A stretch of 64,000 nt of DNA from JBJXHG01 sp046160865 (GCA_046160865.1 JBJXHG010000125.1:1-64000), one strand, 5' to 3'. Shown: positions 45,242 through 55,813, numbered from the stretch's first letter. Translations and numbers: made by a program. The notes: generated by a model not told the origin, from the letters alone.

Positions 45242-45872
45242 CCCGTGCAACGCCGTCGAAGAGGCGCTCCCGCTTTACGTCGGCGGAGACCTGATTCCGG
45301 AGCGGCGGCGCGCTGTCGATCAACACCTGCGCCTGTGCGGTGCATGCCGTGCGTCGGCAGGTCGCGCGCGCGACGCGCGCGAAGCCTTGCTGCAAGGGCT
45401 GCGTCCCCACGGACGTGCATCGACCGATCTCTGGACGGGAGTGCGCGCGGGCCTCGTGCAAGAGGGTCTTCTCGCGCCGCACCAATCGGCGGCTTTGCCG
45501 CAGCCGTCGCCCCGTCAGCCCGCCGCGCGATCCCTCCATCGTGCCTGGCGCTACCTACCGTTCAGCGGCGTGGCTGCTGCGGCTGCGGTAGCCGCGCTGT
45601 GGCTGCGAGCCGCGCCAATGGATGAGTTGCCGATCGGCGGGGCGCGGATCGTGCAACCGGCGTCCGGCGGCGTGTCGATCGCGCCAGCAGTCGCCGTGAC
45701 GCCTGTGAACGACAAGCTGCGCCGCCTCTCGCCGACTGACGAAGTCTGGGGTGATGGAGCCGCCGACTTCGAACAGCAACAGGCTCCGCCTGGACTCGGC
45801 CTGTGGGGCTCGATGCGCAACCCTAATCTCGGGTCGCCGGCCGGCTATTTCACGCCCGGCAAGACCCGCTGA
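45225..45872 (+). CDS. anti-sigma factor with zinc finger and one TM helix
   Basis: This is a 215-aa predicted membrane anti-sigma factor for the adjacent ECF sigma. The zf-HC2 motif is H34-x3-C38-x2-C41 (DQHLRLCGACRAS). A transmembrane helix (LPFSGVAAAAAVAALWLRAA) lies around 113-132. The periplasmic tail is Pro/Gly-rich and presumably senses an envelope signal. The start overlaps the sigma gene, as is usual for such pairs. Confidence 0.85.
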   Translation: MNPQLDPCNAVEEALPLYVGGDLIPERRRAVDQHLRLCGACRASAGRARDAREALLQGLRPHGRASTDLWTGVRAGLVQEGLLAPHQSAALPQPSPRQPAARSLHRAWRYLPFSGVAAAAAVAALWLRAAPMDELPIGGARIVQPASGGVSIAPAVAVTPVNDKLRRLSPTDEVWGDGAADFEQQQAPPGLGLWGSMRNPNLGSPAGYFTPGKTR

Positions 45873-45905
45873 AGTACCTGAGAACAGCTGAAGTCGCTCG
45901 AGGAA

Positions 45906-47006
45906 ATGAACATGAATTGGTTGGTACTGGCAGCACCACTGTGGGTCGTCGGTGCGACCGTCGCGCAGCAAGCGCCGGCCGGGTCGAAGGGCCTCGTGCG
46001 CATGTACGACAACGCGCACGACGGTAGCGCCGCGTCCGAGTTCGATCGTGAATCGTGGCGGAAGAAGCTCCTTCAAGCGGATCTCGATGCGCGCGAGCAG
46101 GCGTTCGATCTACTGGTGGAGCTCGGCACGCGCACGAAAGGTGTCCGCGAATCGATCGAAGCGTGGGCGCAGGATGCGGCGCAGCCGGAGCTTGCTTGGA
46201 CCGCGCGCATGGCGTTGCGCGAGCTCGATCGGAGCAACGCGCTCGATTCGCTCTTCGCTCCCGATCGATGGAGCGATCTGCAATCGAGCTTCGACGAGCT
46301 GCAGCGGCGCTTCGATGCGATGGGCCCGCTGCTCGAAGCTCCGCGCGCCTTCTCGGCGCCGGTGCCGGGAGCCGAGAGTACGCAGAAGTCGTTCAGCCTG
46401 CAGATCGGTCCGGATGGCGTCGCGTGCGAAGTCACCGAGAGCGTCAACGGCGAACAGAAGAAGCAAACCTACAAAGCCGACAGCCTCGAAGACCTGCTGC
46501 AAGCGCACCCGGATCTGCGCGCGCACATCGGCAGTGGCTCCGCCCGCGGCGCTTGGGGATTCCCGGTGCCCGGCCGGCGCTCGGATCCGCGGAGTGGACT
46601 GCACGGGCACGCGCTCCGGAGGCCGCTTGCGATCGCGCCGACTCCCGAGGCGGTCGAGCCGGGAACGCCGGCGGGCTCTCCGCCGACGCACTACCTCGGC
46701 ATCGAATGCACGCCCGCTGCTTCGGACAAAGTGCAGGGAATGGGTCTCGAGCCCGAGCGCGGGCTCGCCGTCGAGCGCGCGGTGCCGGGCACGATCGCCG
46801 ACATCCTCGGCATCCAGCGCGGCGACATCCTGATCACGCTCAACGGCACGCCGCTCTACAGCGCGCAGGATGTGAGCAACGTGCTGCGCCGCCGCACCGC
46901 GGAGGCGCCGATCGAGGTGGAGTTGATCGACAAGAAAGGTCAGCGGCGCACGTTGACATGGAGACCGACGGAGAGCCCCGCCTCTCCGGACGAACGCGAC
47001 GGTTGA
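45906..47006 (+). CDS. secreted PDZ-domain protein
   Basis: This 366-aa exported protein starts at ATG 45906 with GAGGAA just upstream (ATG 45912 is possible). Signal: NWLVLAAPLWVVGATVAQQ. Residues 50-115 are helical and may form HEAT-like pairs. The C-terminal domain (about 255-350) is a PDZ fold: HYLGIECTP, VERAVPGTIADILGIQRGDILITLNG, read as VERAVPGTIADIL and IQRGDILITLNG. No protease catalytic residues are visible, so it is probably a scaffold or regulator. Third gene of the ECF cluster, 33 bp after the anti-sigma gene. Confidence 0.8.
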   Translation: MNMNWLVLAAPLWVVGATVAQQAPAGSKGLVRMYDNAHDGSAASEFDRESWRKKLLQADLDAREQAFDLLVELGTRTKGVRESIEAWAQDAAQPELAWTARMALRELDRSNALDSLFAPDRWSDLQSSFDELQRRFDAMGPLLEAPRAFSAPVPGAESTQKSFSLQIGPDGVACEVTESVNGEQKKQTYKADSLEDLLQAHPDLRAHIGSGSARGAWGFPVPGRRSDPRSGLHGHALRRPLAIAPTPEAVEPGTPAGSPPTHYLGIECTPAASDKVQGMGLEPERGLAVERAVPGTIADILGIQRGDILITLNGTPLYSAQDVSNVLRRRTAEAPIEVELIDKKGQRRTLTWRPTESPASPDERDG

Positions 47007-47027
47007 GGTCGAAGCAAGAGTGTGTGC

Positions 47028-47060
47028 GGGGCCTGCGCGCGCGGTGCGTACGCAGGCCCC
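47028..47060 (+). terminator. hairpin after the PDZ gene
   Basis: GGGGCCTGCG and CGCAGGCCCC form a perfect 10-bp stem around a 13-nt loop, 22 nt after the PDZ stop. There is no T-run. The rest of 47061-47184 shows nothing assignable. Confidence 0.6.
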
Positions 47061-47184
47061 GGCATTTCTCGCCCGCAGCTCTCAGCAAGTCGCGAAGGCG
47101 AAACGGCTCGCGGAGCGGTGAATGCAAGTCGAGCACCCAAGCGCAGCGGAGGCGCCCTGGAGAGGTCGGCGCGGAGCGCGACCA

Positions 47185-47363
47185 AGCCCGCATCTCTCAC
47201 CACGTCCTGCTGCGGTCGCGCCAACTCGCTCGGACCGGCGTTCTTGAATCGGAATCGATCCTCGTTGACCAATCAGGTCGACTGCGGTCGATTCCGATGC
47301 AACGCCTTGCTCCGCACGATCTGACACGACCTCGCGACGAAAGTGCTGAGAGATGCGGGCGAG
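47185..47363 (+). repeat. element A copy 6
   Basis: The outer arms CATCTCTCA and TGAGAGATG both differ from the other copies by one base, at paired positions (T:A to C:G). The apical stem GTTGACC/GGTCGAC at 47264-47282 also changes a pair relative to copy 1. The right end lies 8 bp from the stop of the TPR lipoprotein gene on the minus strand. Confidence 0.88.
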
Positions 47364-47370
47364 AAGCCGT

Positions 47371-48408
47371 TCAGCCGCCGCTCGCCACGGCGCGCTTGCG
47401 TTGCTCGCACTCGCTGCGCAGCCGCCACGCACGCTTGACGTCGGGGTCGTCGAAGCCCTTCTGGCTGAGGCGTAGGAATGTATCGAGGTCGGCGATCGCG
47501 TCGTCGTAGCGGCCGAGCTCTTGGCGCACTTCGGCGCGACGGCTGAAGATCTCGCCGCGCTGCGGATCGATGTCGGCGGCGGCGTCGAGCGCTTCGGCCG
47601 CTTTTGCGGGCCGACCGGCCGCGAGTTCGAGCGTCGATGCGTGCAGCAGCGTCACGAGCTGACGCTGCTTGAGGTTCTTGACGAGCGTGCGAAAGTGGTG
47701 TTCCTCGGCCGCGGAGATGTCCGGTCGCAAGATGCGCGCTTCCCAGAAATCGAGGTCCTTCTGCGCCGCGTCGACGAGGCGCGCGCTCCATTTCAGCGTC
47801 TCGTCGCGTAGCTCGAGCAACGTCGTCACGCGAATCAACCCGGACAGCACGTCGATGTCGGCCGGGCGCGCGGCGAGCGTGGCTTCGAACTCGCGGAAAG
47901 AGTCTTCCCACGCGTGCCGCGCCTGGCGCTGGAGCTCTTCGATGCGTTGCTCCGGATCCGCCGCTTCGGAAATGCGTTTCCCCGATCGCAGATCGCGCGC
48001 GGCCTCGTCGTACGCCATGCCTTTGCGCTCGAGGCTTTCCGCCAAGCCGAGGCGTGCACGGTAGTCGCCACCGTTCACGAGTCCGCGGAACACGACTTCC
48101 GCTTGCAAGATGTCGTCGGTGCGCCCGCGACGCTGGAGCGCCCACCCACGGATCATGCGCAGCTTCACGTTGTCCTTGTCGAGTTCGAGCCCTTTGAGGG
48201 CTTGCCCCTCCGCGCGATCGACCTCTCCCATCGCGAGGTACTGCTGCGCTGTCTCGGTGTGGATCTCGATCATCTTCTGCTTCTCCTCCGCCGTGAGGCG
48301 TCGCTCCGAGCTGCACGCGGCGAGGAGCGCGAGCGCGGCGGTGAAGAGGAGGGCTGCGGACCCAAAGAGAAGGGCAGCGCGCGGACGACTCGTGGCGGAT
48401 CGGATCAT
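47371..48408 (-). CDS. TPR-repeat lipoprotein
   Basis: This 345-aa lipoprotein has a signal ALLFTAALALLAACSS with lipobox LAAC. The mature part is all helical with TPR-like pairs (ETAQQYLAMGEVDRAEGQALKG read as ETAQQYLAMGEVDRAE, REFEATLAARPADIDVLSGL, EALDAAADIDPQRGEIFSR, DDAIADLDTFLRLS). It probably assembles envelope complexes. ATG 48408 is chosen to place the signal at the N-terminus; ATG 48444, 36 nt upstream, has a close GGAG and is possible. Confidence 0.78.
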   Translation of the reverse strand: MIRSATSRPRAALLFGSAALLFTAALALLAACSSERRLTAEEKQKMIEIHTETAQQYLAMGEVDRAEGQALKGLELDKDNVKLRMIRGWALQRRGRTDDILQAEVVFRGLVNGGDYRARLGLAESLERKGMAYDEAARDLRSGKRISEAADPEQRIEELQRQARHAWEDSFREFEATLAARPADIDVLSGLIRVTTLLELRDETLKWSARLVDAAQKDLDFWEARILRPDISAAEEHHFRTLVKNLKQRQLVTLLHASTLELAAGRPAKAAEALDAAADIDPQRGEIFSRRAEVRQELGRYDDAIADLDTFLRLSQKGFDDPDVKRAWRLRSECEQRKRAVASGG

Positions 48409-48548
48409 GGGCGTCGATTCCAGACGAACGGAGGCTGGCAGCATAGCTCCGTGGACGGCATCGCGTCCTGATGTCGCGCGCTACACACCGGCCGCGCGCT
48501 CGTTACGCGCCGCGGGGCGGATCGCTGCGGATTTTGCGCGTGACGAGA

Positions 48549-50075
48549 TCAGGTGCTCGTCGCGCGGTCGTCGCCGAGCAGGCGTGCGAGCCGTTCGGGC
48601 TCGATGCGCACACGCAACACCTTGCCACCGGAGAGCGTCACGAGCCCGGCCTTCGCGCCGCGCGGCTTGTGCACGTCCTTCTGGCGTGCCACGTGGACGC
48701 CCGCGCCCCCGCGACCGCGCAACGGGGAGAAGTGCACCGCGAGATGCGCGGCGTCCAGGATCTCCTCCGCGCTCGGCTCGGCGTTCTTCTCGACGCGCAG
48801 CACGACGTGGCTGCCCGGCGCGTCCGATGTGTGCAGCCACATGTCGTTGCCGCGCGCGTGACGAAAAGTCAGCTCGTCGTTGTCGCGCGCGTTGCGGCCG
48901 ACGCGGATCTGAGAGCCACCGCTCGCGACGAACACTCGGTAGGGAAGGCGCGGCGCAGGTTCCTTACGGCGTTCCGGCGGAGCCGCGTCTTGGGGAGGAT
49001 CGAGCAGTCCCTCCTTCACGGCGCGCGCGTCGAGCGCTTCGGGGTCGCTCTGCGGCTCCGCCGCCGCAGCGAGCAACGCATCGAGTGCTTCGATGCGCGC
49101 TCGCGCTCGAGAGATCTCGGATTCGACCGAAAGGCGGCCGCGCTCGAGCTTCTTCGCGCGCTCGAACATGCGCATGAGATTCTCCTTCGGTCCGAGTTTC
49201 GGATCGAGTGCGATCACGCGCAACGGCGTGTCGGGTGCGAAGAAGTCTTGTACTTCGATCTCTTTCGCTCCGCGGCGCACGTCCGCGAGATGCGCCTTGA
49301 GCAGCTCGCCATCCTGCTGCACGCGCTCGGCACCGGCGCTCTCCGCTTGTTTCTTCGTCAAGCCGTCGAGCAGGCTCTTCGCACGGGAGCGCTTGCGATT
49401 CACGCGGTCGATCAGTGTTCGGCTTGCGCGCGCGTGGCGTGCGGCGAGCGCTTGCTCGCCGAGCGAGCACTCGACGATCCACGAGAGCGGAGCGCTACCA
49501 CTCGCGAGCCCGCGCGTGCCGGGTTCCGGGTTCGCCGCGGCCGGAAAGCTCGCGACGAGCGACGTCGGCTCGGCTTCGGCGGATCGACGGGATGGCAGCG
49601 GACGCCAAAGCGCGCCCACGGCGAGGCGCGGCGCCAACTCGTCCGGCCGTGGCGGCGCGAGCACGGCGAGAATCCGGTCGTCGCGATCGAGCCAGACGGC
49701 GTTCGCCTGACGGCCGAACATCTCGAGCACGAGCGCGCGCAGGCCGAGTGGCGTTTCGAGCTCGAGGCGCAACACCCGGTCACCACCGACGGGCGAAAGG
49801 TTTCGAATGGTCGCGCCGCACGCTTCGGATTGAAGCGTGCGAAAGAAGGGACCGACCGGCCCGTCGTGCGCGCGGCCCTTCGCGCGGAGCACGTGGGCAC
49901 GCGGCGCGTCGGGATCGGCCGAGAAGAGCAGGAAGAACGGGCTCTCCCCGGACGCGCCGATGACGAAGATCGAGTCGCGCGGTGGCGCGGCTTCCATGTC
50001 GCGCACCGTTTTGCCGTGCACGAGCGGCGCGATCTCGCGCGCCAGTTCGGCGACGTGCGCGGACGAGAGATTCAG
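48549..50075 (-). CDS. NFACT-family protein (RqcH/Rqc2 homolog) with CTG start
   Basis: This 508-aa protein belongs to the fibronectin-binding/NFACT family whose bacterial members (RqcH) bind stalled large ribosomal subunits and recruit tRNA-Ala to add alanine tails. The C-terminal NFACT-R domain is clear: VGRNARDNDELTF, ARGNDMWLHT, GSHVVLR. A central coiled coil holds many Arg/Lys. The family N-terminus is only complete if translation begins at CTG 50075 (LNLSSAHVAELARE), which overlaps the ndk stop as CTGA; the first standard start, GTG 50021, would remove it. Confidence 0.85.
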   Translation of the reverse strand: MNLSSAHVAELAREIAPLVHGKTVRDMEAAPPRDSIFVIGASGESPFFLLFSADPDAPRAHVLRAKGRAHDGPVGPFFRTLQSEACGATIRNLSPVGGDRVLRLELETPLGLRALVLEMFGRQANAVWLDRDDRILAVLAPPRPDELAPRLAVGALWRPLPSRRSAEAEPTSLVASFPAAANPEPGTRGLASGSAPLSWIVECSLGEQALAARHARASRTLIDRVNRKRSRAKSLLDGLTKKQAESAGAERVQQDGELLKAHLADVRRGAKEIEVQDFFAPDTPLRVIALDPKLGPKENLMRMFERAKKLERGRLSVESEISRARARIEALDALLAAAAEPQSDPEALDARAVKEGLLDPPQDAAPPERRKEPAPRLPYRVFVASGGSQIRVGRNARDNDELTFRHARGNDMWLHTSDAPGSHVVLRVEKNAEPSAEEILDAAHLAVHFSPLRGRGGAGVHVARQKDVHKPRGAKAGLVTLSGGKVLRVRIEPERLARLLGDDRATST

Positions 50076-50545
50076 CGCAGCTCGTCCTCGACGTCGTACA
50101 CCCAGGACTCGTTGTTCGGCGTCCAGGCGATCAGCTCGCCCTCGCCCGAGAAGAAGCGCGCGAGCTCGGCGCGCGCGGTCTCGGGTCCGTCCGAACCGTG
50201 CACGAGGTTGTAGGAAAACGACATCCCGAAATCACCGCGGATCGTCCCCGGTGCAGCCTCCGCGCTGTTCGTCTTGCCCATCACGTTGCGCGTGACAGCG
50301 ATCGCGTTCTTGCCCTCGAGCGCGAGCGCGACGACAGGTCCCGAGCCCATGAAGCGCACGAGGCCTTCGTAGAACGGCTTGCCCGCGTGCATCGAGTAAT
50401 GCTCGCGGAGGAGCTTCTCCGAGAACTTGCGCAGCTTGAGGCCCACGACCTTCAGACCCTTCTGCTCGAAGCGAGAGAGGATCGGGCCGATCAGGCCGCG
50501 CTGGACGGCGTCGGGTTTCAACAAGACGAGTGTGCGTTCGAGCAT
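50072..50545 (-). CDS. ndk: nucleoside diphosphate kinase
   Basis: This 157-aa housekeeping kinase transfers phosphate between nucleoside tri- and diphosphates. ERTLVLLKPDAVQRGLIG is the family opening. The phosphorylated histidine is H116 in NLVHGSDGPE. It has a slightly longer C-terminus (WVYDVEDELR) than the 143-aa E. coli form. Its TGA overlaps the CTG start of the NFACT gene, so the two are likely coupled. Confidence 0.96.
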   Translation of the reverse strand: MLERTLVLLKPDAVQRGLIGPILSRFEQKGLKVVGLKLRKFSEKLLREHYSMHAGKPFYEGLVRFMGSGPVVALALEGKNAIAVTRNVMGKTNSAEAAPGTIRGDFGMSFSYNLVHGSDGPETARAELARFFSGEGELIAWTPNNESWVYDVEDELR

Positions 50546-50946
50546 AGGGGCGTGCCTCGGTGCGGTTTTTCGGGGCGAGAGTCTAGCCCGCCGTCGTCTC
50601 CACGTCGCCGTTGCTCGGGCGCAACGACGCGCATGCACGGGAGGTCGAGCGCGTGTGCGTCGACATCGAGCTTGCCGGCTGCGCGCTGTCGGCGTCGCAC
50701 GGCCCAATGAGGTCGGGGAAATCCGGCGGCGCCTTTCGTGGCTGGCCGCGGCGCCGGTAACCAAGTCCGGCGCGAATTCTGAGCGCGCAGTTGAGCCGGC
50801 GCGCGCCGCTCCTTAAAGTCTTCGCCCGACCAAGCCGACTCGGCCGCCCGCGTGGCGTCCGCGAACGCGAAGTCCCTCGTGCTGGTGCACCGTTCGTGTC
50901 CCGCGCGAGCGCCCCCCCGATCCTGCCCGCTCCGCAGAGGACGAAG
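50546..50946. other. 401-bp gene-free region between ndk and the atp operon
   Basis: A divergent intergenic region. It holds the predicted atp promoter (50791-50818) and, on the minus strand near 50660-50584, a short open frame ending NGDVETTAG-TAG that I cannot support as a gene. CTAGCCCGC at 50584-50592 resembles the tip of element A but has no partner arm. Confidence 0.5.
50791..50818 (+). promoter_or_regulatory. predicted promoter of the atp operon
   Basis: TTGAGC (50791-50796) and TTAAAG (50813-50818) are separated by 16 bp, leaving a leader of about 120 nt before atpZ. This is the only AT-rich hexamer pair in the region. Confidence 0.5.
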
Positions 50947-51219
50947 ATGGCATCCCGCGCGCGCCGCCCCGAGGATGCATCGACGGCCTCCGATCTCGGA
51001 AGGTACGCGGGGCTCGGGGTCCAGTTCGCCGCGGCGATCTGCGTCCTCGGCGCGCTCGGGTGGTGGCTCGACGGCAAGCTCGGCACCGGTCCGTGGCTTC
51101 TCATCGTCGGCATCTTCGCCGGCGCGGTGGGGGGCTTCGTCGCCGTCCTGAAAGCCGTACCTGGCTCGACTCGACCCTCACGAGTCGACCGCGATCCGCC
51201 ATCTCACCCACGTCCATGA
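50947..51219 (+). CDS. AtpZ-like F0F1-ATPase accessory protein
   Basis: This 90-aa membrane protein of the AtpZ/AtpI group is thought to help c-ring assembly or Mg2+ supply. It has two hydrophobic helices (YAGLGVQFAAAICVLGALGWWL and WLLIVGIFAGAVGGFVAVL, read here as LGVQFAAAICVLGALGWW and WLLIVGIFAGAVGGFVA) separated by DGKLGTGP. AGAGGA precedes ATG 50947 by 7 nt. It overlaps the next gene as ATGA. First gene of the ATP synthase operon. Confidence 0.83.
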   Translation: MASRARRPEDASTASDLGRYAGLGVQFAAAICVLGALGWWLDGKLGTGPWLLIVGIFAGAVGGFVAVLKAVPGSTRPSRVDRDPPSHPRP

Positions 51220-51644
51220 AGAGCATCACCTCGATCGCCGCACTGCTGTGCACGCTGGCCGCGTTCGCGCTGGGCATGACGCTCGCGGGCGGACTCGGTC
51301 GCGGCGTGTGGCTCGGCGCGAGCATCGGGACGCTGCTCGGTTACGGCGGTGCGAGTATGCAGCGCTGGGCTCTCTCCTCGGCGCCGAGCAAGGTGTGGCA
51401 CGTCGTCGCGCTCGTGTGGGTCGCGAAGCTCGCTGCCGTGACGACCGGCGCCGTGGTCCTCCGCCACGCGGAGCGCGCGGCCGAGTGGGCCGACTGGAGG
51501 AGCTACTTGATCAGCTTTGCAGCCGCCGCCACGCTCGTCACGCTCGCGAGCACAATGGACAACGTTCGCAGTCTCTCGCTCGGGCGTGCCGCGACGCGCG
51601 GCGCGACCGCGCGCTTCGCCGAAGGTGGGGCGCCGCTCTCATGA
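51216..51644 (+). CDS. AtpI-like membrane protein of the ATP synthase operon
   Basis: A 142-aa protein with about four hydrophobic helices (ITSIAALLCTLAAFALGM, GVWLGASIGTLLGYG, VVALVWVAKLAAVTTGAVVL, YLISFAAAATLVTL). It occupies the usual position of atpI, between AtpZ and AtpB, but similarity is by topology rather than by motif. The start overlaps atpZ (ATGA) and the stop overlaps atpB (ATGA). Confidence 0.72.
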   Translation: MKSITSIAALLCTLAAFALGMTLAGGLGRGVWLGASIGTLLGYGGASMQRWALSSAPSKVWHVVALVWVAKLAAVTTGAVVLRHAERAAEWADWRSYLISFAAAATLVTLASTMDNVRSLSLGRAATRGATARFAEGGAPLS

Positions 51645-52651
51645 GCTCCATTCGCGTGCTCCTCATATTGGCGCTCGTGGCCGCGCCGTGCTGGCTCTCG
51701 TCGCGCTACTCGGAGCACCACGAGGGCGAGAACATCTTCCTCACGCTGTACATGCACTTGATCCCGGCCAAGCTGGTGGTCGAGGCCGAAGGCCACGGCG
51801 ACCACGCGAGCGGGGATGCGGGGCATGCAGACGCATCGCACAACACGTCTGTGCGAGATCCGCACGACTCGCACGGCGCCGGCCACTACCTCTTCGCGTT
51901 CACGGTTCCGGGTGCACCCGCGTTCTTCGACATGGATCCGGCGCACGAAGGCACGCAGCTCGTCGCGACGAACATGCAGCTCTTCCAAGTTGCTGCGGTG
52001 CTGCTCGTCCTCGTGTGCTTCTCCGGCGTGCCGCGCTACTTGCGCACCGGCCAAGGCGACTACGTCTCGCGCCTCTTCGCGGGCTTCGCGGGGTGGGTGC
52101 GCGACGACATGGTCTACGCCGTCATGGGGAAGGAACTCGGCGCCAAGTTCCTGCCGTACTTCCTCTCGCTGTTCTTCTTCCTGCTCTTCATGAACGTGAT
52201 GGGCCTCGTCCCGCACGCCGCGACCGCGACCGCGAGCATCTTCGTCACCGGCGCGATGGCGATCGTGACGCTCTTCTCCATGATCGGTGGAGGAATGGTC
52301 GCGCAGGGACCGATCGCTTTCTGGAAGCACCTCGTCCCGCACGTCCCGGCCGCGCTCTGGCCGTTGATGTTCGTGGTCGAGTTGATCGGACTGCTGGTGA
52401 AGCCGTTCGCGTTGATGATTCGTCTCTTCGCGAACATGAGCGGCGGCCACATGGTCGTGCTCTCGTTCCTCGGTCTGATCTTCTTCTTCGCGAACATGTC
52501 GCCGGTCGTAGGCTACGCCGCGTCGCCCGTGGCGGTCGGCTTCGCCGTCTTCATCATGATCATCGAGTCCTTCGTGGCGCTCTTGCAGGCGTACATATTC
52601 ACGATGCTCTCGATCATCTTCGTCAACGCTTCGATCCATCCCGAGCACTAG
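51641..52651 (+). CDS. atpB: ATP synthase F0 subunit a
   Basis: This 336-aa membrane subunit forms the proton half-channels. The essential arginine is R261 in MIRLFANMSGGH, in the usual helix. The final helices (FIMIIESFVALLQAYIFTML) match the family. It is longer than E. coli subunit a (271 aa) because of a signal-like N-terminus and a hydrophilic segment at residues 50-82 with seven histidines. The start overlaps the preceding gene as ATGA. Confidence 0.95.
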   Translation: MSSIRVLLILALVAAPCWLSSRYSEHHEGENIFLTLYMHLIPAKLVVEAEGHGDHASGDAGHADASHNTSVRDPHDSHGAGHYLFAFTVPGAPAFFDMDPAHEGTQLVATNMQLFQVAAVLLVLVCFSGVPRYLRTGQGDYVSRLFAGFAGWVRDDMVYAVMGKELGAKFLPYFLSLFFFLLFMNVMGLVPHAATATASIFVTGAMAIVTLFSMIGGGMVAQGPIAFWKHLVPHVPAALWPLMFVVELIGLLVKPFALMIRLFANMSGGHMVVLSFLGLIFFFANMSPVVGYAASPVAVGFAVFIMIIESFVALLQAYIFTMLSIIFVNASIHPEH

Positions 52652-52759
52652 TGGAGAACGCCGCGACGCTCGGGGCTTTCCGTCTCCAACGAACCCACAC
52701 AACGACATCTCCTCGTCAACCGAGCCGCGTCGCAGAACGCGGCGCAGGAGCAAAACGCT

Positions 52760-53005
52760 ATGCCGATTCAGGGAAATGAAGTCATGGACATTGCCAAGTT
52801 CGGTGCCGCCATCGGTGCGGGTCTCGTCGCCATCGGCGCGGGACTCGGCATCGGCAAGATCGGCGCGGCCGCGAACGAAGGCATCGCGCGCCAGCCGGAA
52901 GCGGCGGCCGACATCCGCGGCGGCTCGGTCATCCTGGCCGCGCTCATCGAAGGCGTGTCGCTGTTCGCCGTCGTCGTCACGCTCCTGATCCTGCTGCTCA
53001 AGTAA
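52760..53005 (+). CDS. atpE: ATP synthase F0 subunit c
   Basis: This 81-aa proteolipid forms the rotor ring. It has two helices joined by the ARQPE loop (residues 43-47). The proton-carrying carboxylate is E64 in AALIEGVSLF. The Na+-binding Gln/Ser pattern of sodium-type rings is absent, so it is probably H+ coupled. AGGAG 9 nt before ATG 52760 fixes the start. The 108-bp gap after atpB is the only long one in the operon. Confidence 0.95.
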   Translation: MPIQGNEVMDIAKFGAAIGAGLVAIGAGLGIGKIGAAANEGIARQPEAAADIRGGSVILAALIEGVSLFAVVVTLLILLLK

Positions 53006-53075
53006 CGACCATCGCGCGCTCCGCGCAGCGAGCCGCGTGCTCGTTGCGGGGAGCGGCGATCCTCGGAGGTCACGC

Positions 53076-53618
53076 ATGCACTCCAGTCTGCTCCTGCTCG
53101 TCGCGGAAGGCGGGGGGTTCAATCCCCTCGATCCGTCCGGCGCCGGCATCGCCCTTTGGACGTGGATCATCTTCCTCGTCGCGCTCATTCCAATCTGGAA
53201 GGTCGTGATGGGGCCGGTGACCAAGGCCCTGATCGCGCGCGACGCGAGAGCGGCCGACGCCATCGTCGCGGCCGAGAAGGCGAGTCGCGACGCACAGGCC
53301 GCGCGCGACGCGGTCGAATCGAAGGTCGCGCAAGCGCAGAAGCAGGCGCACGAGCTCGTCGAGCAGGCGCGTCTGCGCGGCGAGGCGGTCGAGAAGCAAG
53401 TCGCCGAGCAAGGTCGGCAGCAGGCGGATGCGTTGCTCGCGCGGGCGCGCACCGAGATCCAAGCCGAGCAGGACAAGGCCATCGCGACGATCCGCAAGCA
53501 AGTCGTGGACGTGTCGCTCGCCGCGGCGAGCCAAGTCCTCAAGCGCAAGGTCGACGGCGCCGACGACAAGCGGCTCGTCGAAGAGCTCGTCTCCTCCGCA
53601 CGCGAGGTCCGCACGTGA
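53076..53618 (+). CDS. atpF: ATP synthase F0 subunit b
   Basis: This 180-aa stalk subunit has an N-terminal transmembrane helix (IALWTWIIFLVALIPIW) followed by a long charged coiled coil rich in Ala, Glu, Gln and Arg. GGAGGT precedes ATG 53076. The stop overlaps atpH as GTGA. There is a single b gene (no b'). Confidence 0.93.
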   Translation: MHSSLLLLVAEGGGFNPLDPSGAGIALWTWIIFLVALIPIWKVVMGPVTKALIARDARAADAIVAAEKASRDAQAARDAVESKVAQAQKQAHELVEQARLRGEAVEKQVAEQGRQQADALLARARTEIQAEQDKAIATIRKQVVDVSLAAASQVLKRKVDGADDKRLVEELVSSAREVRT

Positions 53619-54166
53619 TCGACGGTGCGGTGACGAGTCGCTACGCCGACGCGCTGTACAACCTCGCGGCGCGCAAGGGTGTGCTCGAAGCGGTGCAGCG
53701 CGACGTCGAGCGCTTGTCGCAAGAGCTCGCGACGCCGGCCGGGCGCGCGATCGTGCTCAACCCGCGCGCGGACGCGCAGAAGAAGCGCGCGCACCTCGCG
53801 GGCGTCGTCGGTGCGTTCCACCCGCTCACGCAGAACTTCGTGAACCTGGTACTCGACAAACGGCGCGAGGACGTGCTCGCGCGCGTCGGCCTCGCGTTCC
53901 GGCGGCGTGTGCTCGACGAGCGCGGCGCGGTCGAAGGCTTCGTCGACTCGGCGCGACCGCTCGCTCCGGCTGACGTGGCCAGCATCGCGACCGCGCTGGG
54001 CGGACGCATGAAGAAAGAGCTCCTGCTCACCAATCGCATCGTGCCCGAGCTCGTCGGCGGCGCGCGCGTCATCGCCGCGAACCGCATGATCGACTTCTCG
54101 GTGCAAGGCCGGCTCGAAGCCTTGCGTCGGCGCATGCTCGAAGCGCCACTTCCGACTACCCGTTAG
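53615..54166 (+). CDS. atpH: ATP synthase F1 subunit delta
   Basis: A 183-aa peripheral-stalk subunit. TSRYADALYNLAARKGVLE is the family opening, NFVNLVLDKRREDVLARV matches the middle, and the conserved C-terminal segment is NRMIDFSVQGRLEALRRRM. GTG 53615 overlaps the atpF stop (GTGA). Confidence 0.93.
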   Translation: MIDGAVTSRYADALYNLAARKGVLEAVQRDVERLSQELATPAGRAIVLNPRADAQKKRAHLAGVVGAFHPLTQNFVNLVLDKRREDVLARVGLAFRRRVLDERGAVEGFVDSARPLAPADVASIATALGGRMKKELLLTNRIVPELVGGARVIAANRMIDFSVQGRLEALRRRMLEAPLPTTR

Positions 54167-54208
54167 TCGCCGCCTTTCTGCAACGAACACCCCTCATCAA
54201 GGACTGAC

Positions 54209-55810
<1,602 letters not shown>

Positions 55811-55813
55811 TCC

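Noticed and set aside
50584..50660. Short minus-strand frame ending NGDVETTAG upstream of ndk
   Set aside because: Under 30 residues from its ATG, no ribosome site and no recognisable motif.
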